DNA of 64,000 nt from an uncultured Glaciecola sp. GTDB taxonomy: Bacteria; Pseudomonadota; Gammaproteobacteria; Enterobacterales; Alteromonadaceae. The position numbers and the translations under genes were made by a program. Positions within the stretch are counted from its first letter, which is position 1; each line of letters begins with the position of its first letter. The stretch is from assembly GCA_905479945.1 (NCBI GenBank), contig CAJQOP010000065.1, positions 26,784 to 90,783 of the forward strand. Direction: 5' to 3'. Under the pieces are notes generated by a model. The model saw only the letters and a program-made list of their open reading frames with translations. It did no database searches and was not told the DNA's origin. Positions 17,254-25,005 of this stretch are shown here, piece by piece.

Positions 17254-18651
17254 ATGTATAGCATAAGCAAGCAGCTCACATTACTTTTAATATGCACGTT
17301 AACACTGGTGATATTCAGTGCCGCTATTCAAGGCTATCGAACGAGCACAGAAATAGCGAGCAGTGCCTATGATGATGAGCTCAAAGTAATAACCCAAGGC
17401 ATGCTTCCTATCGCCTTAAATTGGTCATCAGCCGAAGGCAGTTTAAACGCAGGTAAAAACTCAGTTCTTACACTTAGAAACTTATCAAATAACTCTGCGT
17501 CACCTGCTGGCTTTTCCTTAAGTACTGAATTCGCCTATCAGATTATTATAAATGACGAGCTTGTAGCTAAGTCATTGAATGCCCCATCTTCAACTATGGG
17601 GCTATTTGAAAGTGGGTTTTCAGATGTTAATTTTGCTGCAAAAAGGTGGCGCCTATTTGCTTATGAATTTGATGATAACGAATGGATTATGGTTGCACAA
17701 CAACGCAACTTACGCGGCATCATGGCAGAGAATATGGTCTTAGCGGCAGTCCAACCTATTATTTGGGTTATGCCTGTTCTTGGCTTATTTATATTCTTTA
17801 TTACAACAAGAAGTCTTGCACCATTGAAACAATTATCTAATGACCTTCAAAAGCGACAAACAACCAACTTGTCGCAAATGAATATCCACAACACCAGCAC
17901 TGAACTAGAGCCTGTAATCGAGACGCTAAATCGCCTTTTCTTTCGTTTGAATGCTGCATTTGAGCGTGAACGTGAGTTTGTTTCTCACGCGGCTCATGAA
18001 TTGCGAACACCGCTTAGCGTGATGAAGATAAACTTACATAACCTAGTAAATAACCCAAATGATACTCAAACCGACTTACCCAAATTGCAAGATGACGTTG
18101 AACGAATGATACAGGCGGTCAATCAACTTCTAATGCTAAGTAAAACCAATCCTGAAGCACTGTTGCAAGACCAAGAAAAGGTTGATGTGCTTACCACTGC
18201 GCAAATTGTGATTGGTGATCTTTACCCACAAATAGAACAAAAACACCAAACAATCGAGTTATTAGGTAATCCGCAGTTTGTCATGTCAAAGCCATTTTTA
18301 ATGCAGACACTAATTACTAATCTAATTAGTAATGCCAGTAAATACGCCCCCAAAAAAGGACATATTCGAGTCAATGTTAATTACAGTGAAAGCGGAACTA
18401 CATTAACTGTTGAAGACTCAGGAGCAGGCATTCCAATATCTATGCGAGAGAATGTATTAGAGCGCTTCTACCGCACTGACGATGCAATCAAAAAAGGTAT
18501 CATAGGTAGTGGTTTGGGCTTAACTATTGTCGCTCAGATACTGTCTTCACATGGTGCAACTATGTCGTTATTAGATTCAGAATTAGGTGGTTTATTAGTA
18601 AACGTGAGCTTCACGCACATTCAAGATAATGCCAGTGAACATGAAAATTAA
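17254..18651 (+). CDS. Sensor histidine kinase (QseC/PmrB-like)
   Basis: This inner-membrane kinase pairs with the preceding regulator. The 465-aa protein has a first membrane helix at about residues 8-28, a periplasmic sensor of about 140 residues, and a second helix near 170-190 (IIWVMPVLGLFIFF). A HAMP-like linker is followed by the phospho-acceptor motif SHAAHELRTPLS (His near 248). The ATPase domain has NLISNASKYAPKKG, DSGAGIP and GSGLGLTIV. The sensor domain has acidic residues but no metal motif I can name. Its 3' end overlaps the start of the cupredoxin gene by 11 nt, linking the two-component system to that locus. Confidence 0.9.
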   Translation: MYSISKQLTLLLICTLTLVIFSAAIQGYRTSTEIASSAYDDELKVITQGMLPIALNWSSAEGSLNAGKNSVLTLRNLSNNSASPAGFSLSTEFAYQIIINDELVAKSLNAPSSTMGLFESGFSDVNFAAKRWRLFAYEFDDNEWIMVAQQRNLRGIMAENMVLAAVQPIIWVMPVLGLFIFFITTRSLAPLKQLSNDLQKRQTTNLSQMNIHNTSTELEPVIETLNRLFFRLNAAFEREREFVSHAAHELRTPLSVMKINLHNLVNNPNDTQTDLPKLQDDVERMIQAVNQLLMLSKTNPEALLQDQEKVDVLTTAQIVIGDLYPQIEQKHQTIELLGNPQFVMSKPFLMQTLITNLISNASKYAPKKGHIRVNVNYSESGTTLTVEDSGAGIPISMRENVLERFYRTDDAIKKGIIGSGLGLTIVAQILSSHGATMSLLDSELGGLLVNVSFTHIQDNASEHEN

Positions 18652-19027
18652 GCATTATCTGAAAATTTTTATCACTCTCTTGTGTGGATTTACTGTCTCT
18701 ACTTTTGCTAGTGCTGATATTGTCATCACAATTGAACTAAGAAACCATATCTTCGAACCCAATATAATTAAAGTACCCGAAAATACTAAAATAAAATTAA
18801 TTATTAAAAATAAAGATACCTCGCCAGAAGAGTTCGACAGTTTCGAATTGAACCGAGAAAAAGTTATTTTCGCCAATTCTCAAGCTACGCTCTTTATTGG
18901 CCCCTTACCTAAAGGTATTTATCACTTTTTTGGAGAGTTCCATCCCAACTCGGCTATTGGTAAAGTGATTGTTGGTAACTGCAATCCAAATTCACAAAAC
19001 ATGAAAGAGGATAAGCGAGAATGCTGA
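18641..19027 (+). CDS. Periplasmic cupredoxin-domain protein
   Basis: A signal peptide (LKIFITLLCGFTVSTFASA) is followed by one cupredoxin-like beta-sandwich of about 100 residues with FEPNIIKVPENTKIKLIIKN, EEFDSFELNREKV, PLPKGIYHFFGEFHP and GKVIVG. This resembles the cupredoxin that accompanies FTR1 iron permeases, which typically presents metal at the periplasmic face. From memory, relatives have a His where this protein has F in DSFEL, so a metal ligand may be missing; this should be checked. The start chosen is ATG 18641, because the upstream in-frame ATG adds only four residues. It overlaps the kinase gene by 11 nt and the permease gene by 7 nt. Confidence 0.72.
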   Translation: MKIKHYLKIFITLLCGFTVSTFASADIVITIELRNHIFEPNIIKVPENTKIKLIIKNKDTSPEEFDSFELNREKVIFANSQATLFIGPLPKGIYHFFGEFHPNSAIGKVIVGNCNPNSQNMKEDKREC

Positions 19028-19872
19028 TCAATAGCTTAATGCTCTTTATTGAAGAAACTCTACCTATATTCATATTATATGCCTATATCAATGCGTGGGA
19101 GTTCACACAATCTGACAGAAGCAATGAGAAAGCTCCTCCTGGGCAAGTCTCGTCCTTACAACTAACTTACATGTTTATTCTTGGTAAAAATTATCATCAC
19201 CTTATGTATATAAGTGCAATCATTTTGGGTCTATTATTTAGTTACTTGCTAACCTCTATTCGCCCTTGGTTAGGCAGCAGCTATACTGGCACTGGGTATG
19301 AAGCATTATTAGTAATAATGACTATTATATGTGTCATTACTGTTGTCTTTGGCCTACATGCAAAAGGCATGCTTGCTCGCAAGCTCTATTTCAGTATCAG
19401 TTTGTTTACATTAATCTTGCCGCACGCAAGTGACTTTATTGTATTTTTCGACTCAGTTTCAAAGTCTCAATTATATTCCAGCATTACTATCGGCGCTGTC
19501 CTTGGACTAGGAATTTGTGCAAGTATCAGCTACTTGCTGTTTTTCTTATTTCTCAACTTGAAAAATGATATTGTCATTAAGCTAGCTGTATCAGTTTTTT
19601 TAGCCGGCCAATTAAGTAACGTAGTTAATATACTGCAACAGATTGATGTGCTTCCATCCTCACTGCCTCTTTGGAATACAAATGAAATAATTGCAGACAG
19701 AAATGAGTTCGGACAGTTCTTCCATGTTCTATTTGGTTACGATGCAACACCTACTTTGGCATACCTTGCCGTATTGATCTTAAGTTTCCTTATTCTGTTT
19801 GCGTTTCTAATCAAAACATCAAACTCCAAAAAAATGCAAATTGTTGATAGTGTAAATGGAGATCAACTATGA
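19021..19872 (+). CDS. FTR1-like membrane permease lacking the REXXE motifs
   Basis: This 283-aa polytopic protein has about seven membrane segments. Its C-terminus (LWNTNEIIADRNEFGQFF, then FGYDATPTLAYLA) closely resembles the end of FTR1/EfeU iron permeases. Those transport iron with two REXXE motifs in membrane helices. Here the expected first site reads IEETLP and the second LPHASDF, so neither Arg-Glu-x-x-Glu motif is present. The neighbouring cupredoxin supports an FTR1-derived pair, but the loss of both motifs suggests altered metal specificity or a non-transport role. It overlaps both neighbours, so it is tightly cotranslated. Confidence 0.65.
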   Translation: MLINSLMLFIEETLPIFILYAYINAWEFTQSDRSNEKAPPGQVSSLQLTYMFILGKNYHHLMYISAIILGLLFSYLLTSIRPWLGSSYTGTGYEALLVIMTIICVITVVFGLHAKGMLARKLYFSISLFTLILPHASDFIVFFDSVSKSQLYSSITIGAVLGLGICASISYLLFFLFLNLKNDIVIKLAVSVFLAGQLSNVVNILQQIDVLPSSLPLWNTNEIIADRNEFGQFFHVLFGYDATPTLAYLAVLILSFLILFAFLIKTSNSKKMQIVDSVNGDQL

Positions 19873-20600
19873 GAAATATTACCGTCTCACGTTTTTGTAC
19901 TTGCGTGCTCTTTGCCAACCTTTTCTTCGCTAGTTTAGTTGCTTTTGCCAGCAAGAGTTATGCTACAGAAGCCGTAGACAAAGTTTACCATCCTTATGTA
20001 CTGCCTTTTGAGCGTGAATTTGAATGGCGTTTTACCTCTCGAAAAAATGATGCCGGGAATGCCTTATTGCAACGCATTGCGTATGGCCAAGCCATTTCTG
20101 AATATGTTACCGTTGAAGGCTATTTAGTTGGCGAGCGTGATGAAAACGACAACTTTGGTCTACACTCCTATGAAATAGAAACACGCTGGATGATTACCGA
20201 CCAAGGTGAATATTGGGCTGACCTTGGCGCTCTTTTTGAGCTAGAGAAAGAACATAACAAAGATAGTTGGGAGTTCACTACCGGTTTACTTGCAGAAAAA
20301 GAAATTGGCCGCACAAGTTTAACCATTAACTTATTAGTAACTCAAAATTGGGGCAAAGATACTAATGAAAAACTGCAAGGTGAATTTCGATTAAAATATA
20401 GGTATCGTTGGATACCAGAAATTCAACCCGCTATTGAGGTATATTCAAACCGAGACTTCTTTGGAGTCGGTCCAGCCTTAATGGGAATAAAACGTTTTGA
20501 GGGACAGCGTCAACTTAAATGGGAATTGGGTTTCATCGTTGGGTTAAATGGCGATTCTAGTGATCATACTCTGCGCTTTGCTTTGGAAATGGAGTTTTAA
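19869..20600 (+). CDS. Predicted outer-membrane beta-barrel protein of metal/redox locus
   Basis: I do not recognise the family. The 243-aa protein has a signal peptide (CVLFANLFFASLVAFASKSYA) and then alternating amphipathic strands (EFEWRFTSRKN, YVTVEGYLVGERDE, SLTINLLVTQNWG, ALEMEF). It ends in phenylalanine as outer-membrane barrels do. Its length would give roughly ten strands. The start overlaps the FTR1-like gene by four nt, so it is part of the same operon. It may be a porin or a structural partner of the cupredoxin/permease pair, but no ligand can be inferred. Confidence 0.6.
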   Translation: MRNITVSRFCTCVLFANLFFASLVAFASKSYATEAVDKVYHPYVLPFEREFEWRFTSRKNDAGNALLQRIAYGQAISEYVTVEGYLVGERDENDNFGLHSYEIETRWMITDQGEYWADLGALFELEKEHNKDSWEFTTGLLAEKEIGRTSLTINLLVTQNWGKDTNEKLQGEFRLKYRYRWIPEIQPAIEVYSNRDFFGVGPALMGIKRFEGQRQLKWELGFIVGLNGDSSDHTLRFALEMEF

Positions 20601-20604
20601 CTAA

Positions 20605-21300
20605 TTGAATAATCGTATCTTTACAATTGATGTTTTGCGAACAGTAGCCATCATATTAATGGTGATTTTTCACTTTCTTTACGATCTCAAGTTTTTCGGC
20701 TACGTTGATTGGGACACACCCGATGGCCCAGGCTGGCGTTCTTTCCGTCATGTTATACTAATTTCATTTTTTATTTGTTTGGGCGCTTCTTTAAACCTTT
20801 CTTATCACCTAGCTATTAATTGGAAAAAATTTAGTAAGCGACTAAGTCAAATAATATTGAGCGCCTTAGCTATCAGTATTGTTTCATTATTTATGGTTCC
20901 TCAAAACTATATATACTTTGGCGTTTTGCACTTTATCGCTATCGCTAGTTTACTTTGCATCTGGTTTGCTAACAAACCACTACTATCACTTATTATTGGC
21001 ATTGTAATAATCCTAGTGTACAACATTGACTTAGTCTCAGGCATTTGGCCATTTACTTACATAAGAGGCTCACTGCCGCGCTATTCAAATGACTACGTTG
21101 GTTTATTCCCTTGGTTGGGTGTTGTTTTTATTGGGATTTGGTTAGCATCAACAAGCTTCCTGAAAAATGACCCTCTGAAATCAATGTCACGTTATCAGTG
21201 GTTAGCGTCACCCGGCAAACATAGTTTAGTAATTTACCTTGTTCACCAGCCGTTTTTCTTTGCTGTTTTTGGATTAATTGCCTTTATTAAATCTGCGTAA
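20605..21300 (+). CDS. DUF1624 / heparan-alpha-glucosaminide N-acetyltransferase-like membrane protein
   Basis: This 231-aa polytopic inner-membrane protein has a conserved opening IDVLRTVAIILMVIFHFLYDL and GPGWRSFRHVILISFFICLGASL. Later blocks are FGVLHFIAIASLL and GLFPWLGVVFIGIW, with PGKHSLVIYLVHQP at the end. This pattern is that of the small bacterial DUF1624 proteins, distantly related to eukaryotic HGSNAT, which are thought to move acyl groups across the membrane. The start is a TTG at 20605, five nt after the preceding stop. No ATG lies near it in frame. It is the last gene before a new promoter, and its role in a metal/redox locus is unknown. Confidence 0.7.
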   Translation: MNNRIFTIDVLRTVAIILMVIFHFLYDLKFFGYVDWDTPDGPGWRSFRHVILISFFICLGASLNLSYHLAINWKKFSKRLSQIILSALAISIVSLFMVPQNYIYFGVLHFIAIASLLCIWFANKPLLSLIIGIVIILVYNIDLVSGIWPFTYIRGSLPRYSNDYVGLFPWLGVVFIGIWLASTSFLKNDPLKSMSRYQWLASPGKHSLVIYLVHQPFFFAVFGLIAFIKSA

Positions 21301-21359
21301 TATCTAATATGGCCTTTCAAATAAGTACTATAAAATAAAAACCTTCAAATATGCACTCA

Positions 21360-21376
21360 GCTAAGGTTCTCTTAAG
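21360..21376 (+). promoter_or_regulatory. PmrA/QseB-like box upstream of tlpA-like gene
   Basis: GCTAAG-GTTCT-CTTAAG has the same N5 direct-repeat form as the box before the response regulator. It shares the GTT start of the spacer. TAAAAT and AATAAA lie 5-8 bp downstream as -10 candidates, and the ATG is at 21424. A further CTTAAT half-site occurs at 21391. Confidence 0.55.
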
Positions 21377-21423
21377 TTTCGTAAAATAAACTTAATGCAC
21401 ATCATTTAGTTTGAGTTGTTAAT

Positions 21424-21909
21424 ATGCGTCAAAAAATTCTTTATTTTATATCTGCTTTAGCCTTTTTTGCAGTCAACTTTGCATCTGCGTCAACTGACAA
21501 TAACTTCACGCTTGCAGATTACAGTTCAGAACAACAAGTATCCTTAGCGGAATATAAAGGACAAGTTGTCTACGTAGATTTTTGGGCCAGCTGGTGCAAA
21601 CCCTGCCGCAGTTCCTTCCCTTGGATGAACGACATGCAAGCTAAGTATGGTGGTAATGGTTTTGCTGTAATTAGTATTAACTTGGATCAAGAAACGTCTT
21701 CCATCAGCAAATTTTTAGATAGCTATCCCGCAAACTTCAAAATTTTATTAGACCCCAATGGAATAGTTGCATCTCAGTATGAATTAATCGGCATGCCAAG
21801 CAGTTACTTAATTGACAAGAAAGGCCGCTTGCGCAAAACCCACACCGGCTTCTTTATAAAAAACCAACCACTTTACGAAAAAGAAATCATCGACCTAATG
21901 TCTGAGTAG
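21424..21909 (+). CDS. TlpA-like periplasmic thiol-disulfide oxidoreductase
   Basis: This exported thioredoxin-fold protein of 161 aa probably reduces disulfides or handles metal ligands in the periplasm. A signal peptide (LYFISALAFFAVNFASA) precedes the fold. The active site is VDFWASWCKPC with C58 and C61, and the cis-proline loop is IGMPSSYLID. It heads the unit tlpA-like, DUF4266, DUF3570, apbE, each separated by under 30 nt or overlapping. A PmrA-like box lies 48 nt upstream of its start. In similar clusters TlpA may keep the cysteines of the DUF4266 lipoprotein reduced; that is inference. Confidence 0.85.
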   Translation: MRQKILYFISALAFFAVNFASASTDNNFTLADYSSEQQVSLAEYKGQVVYVDFWASWCKPCRSSFPWMNDMQAKYGGNGFAVISINLDQETSSISKFLDSYPANFKILLDPNGIVASQYELIGMPSSYLIDKKGRLRKTHTGFFIKNQPLYEKEIIDLMSE

Positions 21910-21918
21910 GAAAACACT

Positions 21919-22176
21919 ATGCACAATATAAAATCACATTTACCACGTAAAATCCCTCAAAAATTTGTGGCTGTATGTCTAATTTTTGCTGGCCTTCAGC
22001 TTGGCGGCTGTGCCAACCTTGGTGTCCAACCTTGGGAACGAGATTTGCTAGCAAGGGAGGATATGGCATTAAATTCTGACGGTGTTGATATTGGACTCGA
22101 CGAACATATCTATTTCAGTAAAGAAGCAACAAGCGGCGGTCGCTCTTTCGCTGGCGGAGGTTGTGGATGCAACTAA
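21919..22176 (+). CDS. DUF4266 lipoprotein with GGGCGCN tail
   Basis: This 85-aa protein has a lipoprotein signal ending LQLGGC, then VQPWERDLLAREDMAL, HIYFSKEATSGGRS and the C-terminal GGGCGCN. This is the DUF4266 pattern, found next to DUF3570 and ApbE genes in many Proteobacteria. The lipidated Cys and the two tail cysteines suggest a small envelope metal or redox carrier; the function is not known. The tail codons GGC GGA GGT TGT also supply the GGAGG ribosome site for the next gene, whose ATG (22167) overlaps this gene's end by ten nt. Confidence 0.8.
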   Translation: MHNIKSHLPRKIPQKFVAVCLIFAGLQLGGCANLGVQPWERDLLAREDMALNSDGVDIGLDEHIYFSKEATSGGRSFAGGGCGCN

Positions 22177-23477
22177 GTAAATCAAAAAAAATTACCGCAT
22201 TGTTAGCGACAGCGACTTGCAGTCTTTTGAATGCGAATGTGCAGGCTCAGGAAGTCAAAGGTGAGAACGATTGGAAATTCGAAACCGCTATTCTCTACTA
22301 TGGTGAAACCGATCGCGTTAGCCTAGTTGAAGGCGTTGTTAGTGCGACCAAAGACTTTGGTGACCAGCATATCCTCAATACAAAGCTGGTTATTGATACT
22401 CTCACTGGCGCATCAGCAACCGGAGCCGTACCACAAGCAAACATACAAACATTTACTCGTCCATCGGGTAACGGTCAATATACTGTGGCGCCTGGCAAGC
22501 TTCCATTAGACGATACCTTTAGAGATACGCGTTTGCAGTTAAGCGCTAATTGGACACAGCCAATTTATCAAGATACTAGGATGACAGTTGGTAGTAATAT
22601 TTCACGCGAATATGATTACCTATCTGTGGGTGCTAATGTTTCTGCAGAAAGAGATTTCTACAATAAAAATACAACAGCGCTATTCGGGCTTTCATATCAA
22701 TTCGATAGCATCGACCCGGTTGGTGGGGTTCCTATTGCTTTGTCGAACATGCTGGTAGATAGCGGGCAATTTGGTGTTGGCGATGCTGGAGAAGCCGGTT
22801 TTAATGCTGCATTTGATCTTACTAGAGAGTCTGATTCAGATGACAAAACGACGATTGATGCCTTATTTGGCGTGACACAAGTGGTCAATCGACGCATGTT
22901 AGTTCAACTGAACTACAGTTATTCCAATAGTAGTGGTTATTTGAATGACCCTTATAAACTGCTAAGTACGGTGAATAGCAATGGTGAAACGCAATCGATA
23001 GTGCATGAAAATCGTCCTGATAATAGAGCAAAGCACAGCGTTTATGCGCAAACAAAATATGCATTTGACAATGCTGTGGCAGACATATCATATCGCTTCG
23101 CTACAGATGATTGGGATATTACATCGCATACTATTGACTCGAAGTTTCGCTTTAACATTAGTGACACTGACTATATTCAACCGCACCTTCGTTATTATCA
23201 GCAAAGCGAAGCGGAATTTTACCGCCCTTATTTAAATGCTGCGGATAGCCTTCCCGTTTATGCTTCAGCTGATTACAGGTTAGGTGAAATGACGGCGATT
23301 ACAGTTGGGCTCAAGTATGGACACAAAATGAATAACGGCCATGAATGGGCAGTAAGAGCAGAATACTATCAGCAAGACCCAAAGAATGCCGGATTTGAGA
23401 ATATTGGCGTTCTGAGTTCGCAAGATTTGTACCCGAGCGTAAAAGCCTTTATCTTACAGTTTAGTTATAAGTTCTAA
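22167..23477 (+). CDS. DUF3570 outer-membrane-type protein with candidate flavinylation motif
   Basis: This 436-aa exported protein (signal ITALLATATCSLLNANVQAQ) has beta-strand patterning through to its terminal LQFSYKF, consistent with an outer-membrane barrel. Near the N-terminus it has LVIDTLTGASATGAVPQ, then QTFTRPSG and APGKLPLDDTFRDTR, which are DUF3570 features. The DTLTGAS stretch resembles the D-x-x-(S/T)-G-A-(T/S) site on which ApbE places FMN, and an apbE gene follows 24 nt downstream. I chose ATG 22167, six nt after GGAGG, over the TTG at 22161. The protein may be a covalent flavoprotein; that is inference. Confidence 0.78.
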   Translation: MQLSKSKKITALLATATCSLLNANVQAQEVKGENDWKFETAILYYGETDRVSLVEGVVSATKDFGDQHILNTKLVIDTLTGASATGAVPQANIQTFTRPSGNGQYTVAPGKLPLDDTFRDTRLQLSANWTQPIYQDTRMTVGSNISREYDYLSVGANVSAERDFYNKNTTALFGLSYQFDSIDPVGGVPIALSNMLVDSGQFGVGDAGEAGFNAAFDLTRESDSDDKTTIDALFGVTQVVNRRMLVQLNYSYSNSSGYLNDPYKLLSTVNSNGETQSIVHENRPDNRAKHSVYAQTKYAFDNAVADISYRFATDDWDITSHTIDSKFRFNISDTDYIQPHLRYYQQSEAEFYRPYLNAADSLPVYASADYRLGEMTAITVGLKYGHKMNNGHEWAVRAEYYQQDPKNAGFENIGVLSSQDLYPSVKAFILQFSYKF

Positions 23478-23501
23478 ACTTGAGTTGGAGTTGAGTACAT
23501 T

Positions 23502-24437
23502 TTGAACAACTGGAAAATAGAAGCTGCGGACGGATACTTTGTAGGCAGCTTCTTTTGTATGGCGAGCCATTGCGAGTTACTAATTGACACAAATGACGCT
23601 CTTTTAGCTAGTCATATTACAAAACAAGCAGCCGACGAAGCATTTCGTATTGAAAGTAAATTCAGCCGCTATCGTTCTGACAATATTGTGCATGATATCA
23701 ATCGAGCACAAGGTGATGAGGTATCAATTGATGATGAAACTTTTTCATTGCTCACCTTTTCTGACACTTGTTATCAGTTAAGCGAAGGTCTGTTTGATAT
23801 TACTTCAGGGGTATTGAGAAAGGTTTGGAAGTTTGATGGCTCAGATAATATTCCTACGAAGCGCAAAGTAGAAGAAGTATTACCTTTTGTTGGTTGGAAA
23901 AAAGTTGAATTCAACCACACACATATTCAAATGCCAAAGGGATTTGAAATCGACTTTGGCGGCATAGGTAAAGAGTATGCGGTCGATTGCGCGGCAAAGT
24001 TATGCGTTAAGCTAGCTCCTGACATTTCAGTGCTAGTTAATTTGGGGGGCGATATACAAGTTACGCAACCTAGAAAGGAAGGATACTTTTGGCAGGCCGC
24101 TATTGAAATGCCAGCCGAGAAATCTAAGCATCAAAAAAGTCGGTTCTGCAACAGTCAAACAGACAATGAAGTGAGTCAGGCTGTAGTAAAAATTGCTCAA
24201 GGTGGTCTAGCGACTAGTGGCGATGCAAACCGTTATTTGCTAAAGAATGATGTTCGCTATTCGCACATACTGAATCCCAAAACTGGTTACCCGATAAAAG
24301 ATGGCCCTCGCTCTATAACTGTTGCAAGTGACCACTGTATTCAAGCCGGATTATTGGCGACTTTGGCGCTTTTACAGGGTAAACATGCTGAGACGTTTTT
24401 GAAACAGCAAGACCTTAAATATTGGTGTTATTGGTAG
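23502..24437 (+). CDS. apbE: FAD:protein FMN transferase (ApbE family)
   Basis: ApbE moves FMN from FAD onto Thr or Ser of exported redox proteins. The 311-aa protein has FRIESKFSRYRSDNIVHDIN, FDITSGVLRKVW, the FAD-binding block EIDFGGIGKEYAVD, NLGGDIQV and the Mg-site HILNPKTGYPI. The usual GDYERYF-like segment reads GDANRYL. It starts at a TTG (23502) with GGAG about 12 nt upstream and has no signal peptide, unlike the lipoprotein ApbE of E. coli. It may act before export, or the true export route is not visible. The best target candidate is the preceding DUF3570 protein. Confidence 0.88.
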   Translation: MNNWKIEAADGYFVGSFFCMASHCELLIDTNDALLASHITKQAADEAFRIESKFSRYRSDNIVHDINRAQGDEVSIDDETFSLLTFSDTCYQLSEGLFDITSGVLRKVWKFDGSDNIPTKRKVEEVLPFVGWKKVEFNHTHIQMPKGFEIDFGGIGKEYAVDCAAKLCVKLAPDISVLVNLGGDIQVTQPRKEGYFWQAAIEMPAEKSKHQKSRFCNSQTDNEVSQAVVKIAQGGLATSGDANRYLLKNDVRYSHILNPKTGYPIKDGPRSITVASDHCIQAGLLATLALLQGKHAETFLKQQDLKYWCYW

Positions 24438-24506
24438 GTGCTGGCTTATACTTTCATTCGTCGTAACGATCTAAGCCTAGCCAATCCAAAACCGATAAAA
24501 CCTAAG

Positions 24507-24884
24507 CTAATAAGTGTTTGATAGCCACTTTTTGGCTAAGTTGCGTGGCAAGCAATTTGCCAATGGTTCTTCTTCAAAATTTACCTTTTCAGCTAGAACC
24601 GTAGGCGATCTCTGCTTCAAATCACTGTCTTGCAGCAACACTGAGCACGCAACTTGATTTCCGTCTATAGAATAGACAATCTTTAATATATCAACTCGGC
24701 TAATGAGCCTATCGTATGGGTAGCCAGCGCCAGAGTTGAGGACTTCAATGTTATCTAAATGAGCCGTTTGATTTAAAGTAGCGCTTTCATCTCGCTTAAC
24801 GAATTCACCTAAACTAGCAGCTTTACTAGATATTGATGCAGTAGATACGATAGATAACGCTATTAATGTAATAAAAAAGTTCAT
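24507..24884 (-). CDS. Small secreted protein of unknown function
   Basis: I do not recognise this 125-aa protein. It has a clear signal peptide (NFFITLIALSIVSTASISSKA) and then an acidic-to-neutral domain with two cysteines (VACSVLL, ANCLPRN) that could form a disulfide. ATG 24884 was chosen because GGAG lies 8 nt upstream. It faces the apbE operon and diverges from the LysR gene. The shared region carries a perfect CTTAAG-N5-CTTAAG box, so it may belong to the same regulon. The +1 frame just past its stop encodes a PEP-CTERM-like hydrophobic and arginine-rich tail. Confidence 0.6.
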   Translation of the reverse strand: MNFFITLIALSIVSTASISSKAASLGEFVKRDESATLNQTAHLDNIEVLNSGAGYPYDRLISRVDILKIVYSIDGNQVACSVLLQDSDLKQRSPTVLAEKVNFEEEPLANCLPRNLAKKWLSNTY

Positions 24885-24981
24885 GATATTCTCCAAATGT
24901 ATTTTAGGCTATGCCGTGTTCTCGACATGGGAATAATAGATCTACAAAAATACTTGAACAAACGATAAGAACTACACTACA

Positions 24982-24998
24982 CTTAAGAAAAACTTAAG
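24982..24998. promoter_or_regulatory. Perfect CTTAAG-N5-CTTAAG box
   Basis: Two CTTAAG half-sites flank AAAAA at 24988-24992, matching the PmrA-box form exactly. Because CTTAAG is palindromic it can serve either direction. A TATAAT abuts it at 24999-25004, but that would place the start inside the LysR gene. The divergent 24884 gene is the more likely target. Confidence 0.5.
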
Positions 24999-25005
24999 TA
25001 TAATA

